NCBI GenBank assembly: GCA_003647605.1
Contig: QMND01000008.1
Coordinates: 1-12,485, forward strand
DNA from: Candidatus Shapirobacteria bacterium
Lineage (GTDB): Bacteria; Patescibacteriota; Microgenomatia; UBA12405
Direction: 5' to 3'
DNA: 12,485 nt
Position 1 is the stretch's first letter, and each line of letters starts with the position of its first letter. Under the pieces are notes generated by a model, which saw nothing but the letters and a program-made list of their open reading frames with translations, was not told the DNA's origin and made no database searches. A program made the translations under genes and the position numbers. Below, one piece after another: positions 12,459 through 12,485 of this stretch.

Positions 12459-12460
12459 TT

Positions 12461-12485
12461 TTATAACTGATCGTAAGATCGAACC
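12461..12485 (-). CDS. Possible C-terminal end of an upstream gene (fragment)
   Basis: On the minus strand a frame reads VRSYDQL then TAA, ending 2 bases before the toxin ATG. A tight junction of this kind fits an antitoxin-toxin operon, but seven codons cannot prove a gene. Confidence 0.25.

Noticed and set aside
1..12485. CRISPR arrays, insertion sequences, integrases or phage genes
   Set aside because: No repeated spacer-like structure, transposase motif or attachment-site duplication at tRNA ends was seen.

Overview
The window looks like a stretch of a small-genome, AT-rich bacterium of the Candidate Phyla Radiation (Patescibacteria). I infer this from the closely packed short genes, the long-form nucleoside diphosphate kinase, the composition of dnaE, the single-pass membrane proteins carrying Ig-like or LysM domains, the spurious 'LPAGRQ' and 'LRGAKRRGNP' translations of palindromic intergenic repeats, and the near absence of Shine-Dalgarno sequences. 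I cannot place it below that level. TAA, TAG and TGA all appear as ordinary stops, so the standard bacterial code fits. There is no rRNA, CRISPR array, insertion sequence or phage gene.

Layout. 2-1599: the end of an O-antigen-ligase-like membrane protein meets, stop over stop, a minus-strand membrane-anchored Ig-like protein. 1600-2067: a gene-free stretch with three palindromic repeats, then tandem tRNA-Gly(CCC) and tRNA-Thr(CGT) on the minus strand. 2102-3774: a membrane-anchored double-LysM protein and an ArsR-type regulator (both minus), divergent from ndk. 3839-3912: tRNA-Asp(GTC), minus. 4031-5712: lemA, an htpX-type M48 protease and a small coiled-coil gene. 5770-9538: dnaE (replicative polymerase alpha subunit with an apparently intact PHP domain) and rplS. 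9662-11190: tRNA-Lys(TTT)-lgt and tRNA-Glu(TTC)-HAM1/RdgB-like NTPase. 11252-11812: a SpoT/MESH1-like HD hydrolase gene with an in-frame TAA at codon 14. 11825-12485: a minus-strand small hypothetical gene and a RelE/ParE-like toxin gene, with the probable tail of another gene at the window end.

Two themes connect the region. First, translation appears to be largely leaderless. Good -10 boxes, several of the extended TGnTATAAT kind, lie 5-10 bases before the start codons of the Ig-like, arsR, ndk, coiled-coil, rplS and 89-aa genes. Second, two tRNA genes are followed by protein start codons exactly three bases after the tRNA discriminator base (Lys-lgt: CCC-ATG; Glu-HAM1: CCA-ATG). Cutting out the tRNA 3' end would therefore itself create a nearly leaderless mRNA. 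The most notable single-gene oddity is the nonsense codon in an otherwise intact HD hydrolase. The plus strand is C-rich across genes of both orientations, which suggests that most of the large genes here lie on the lagging strand.
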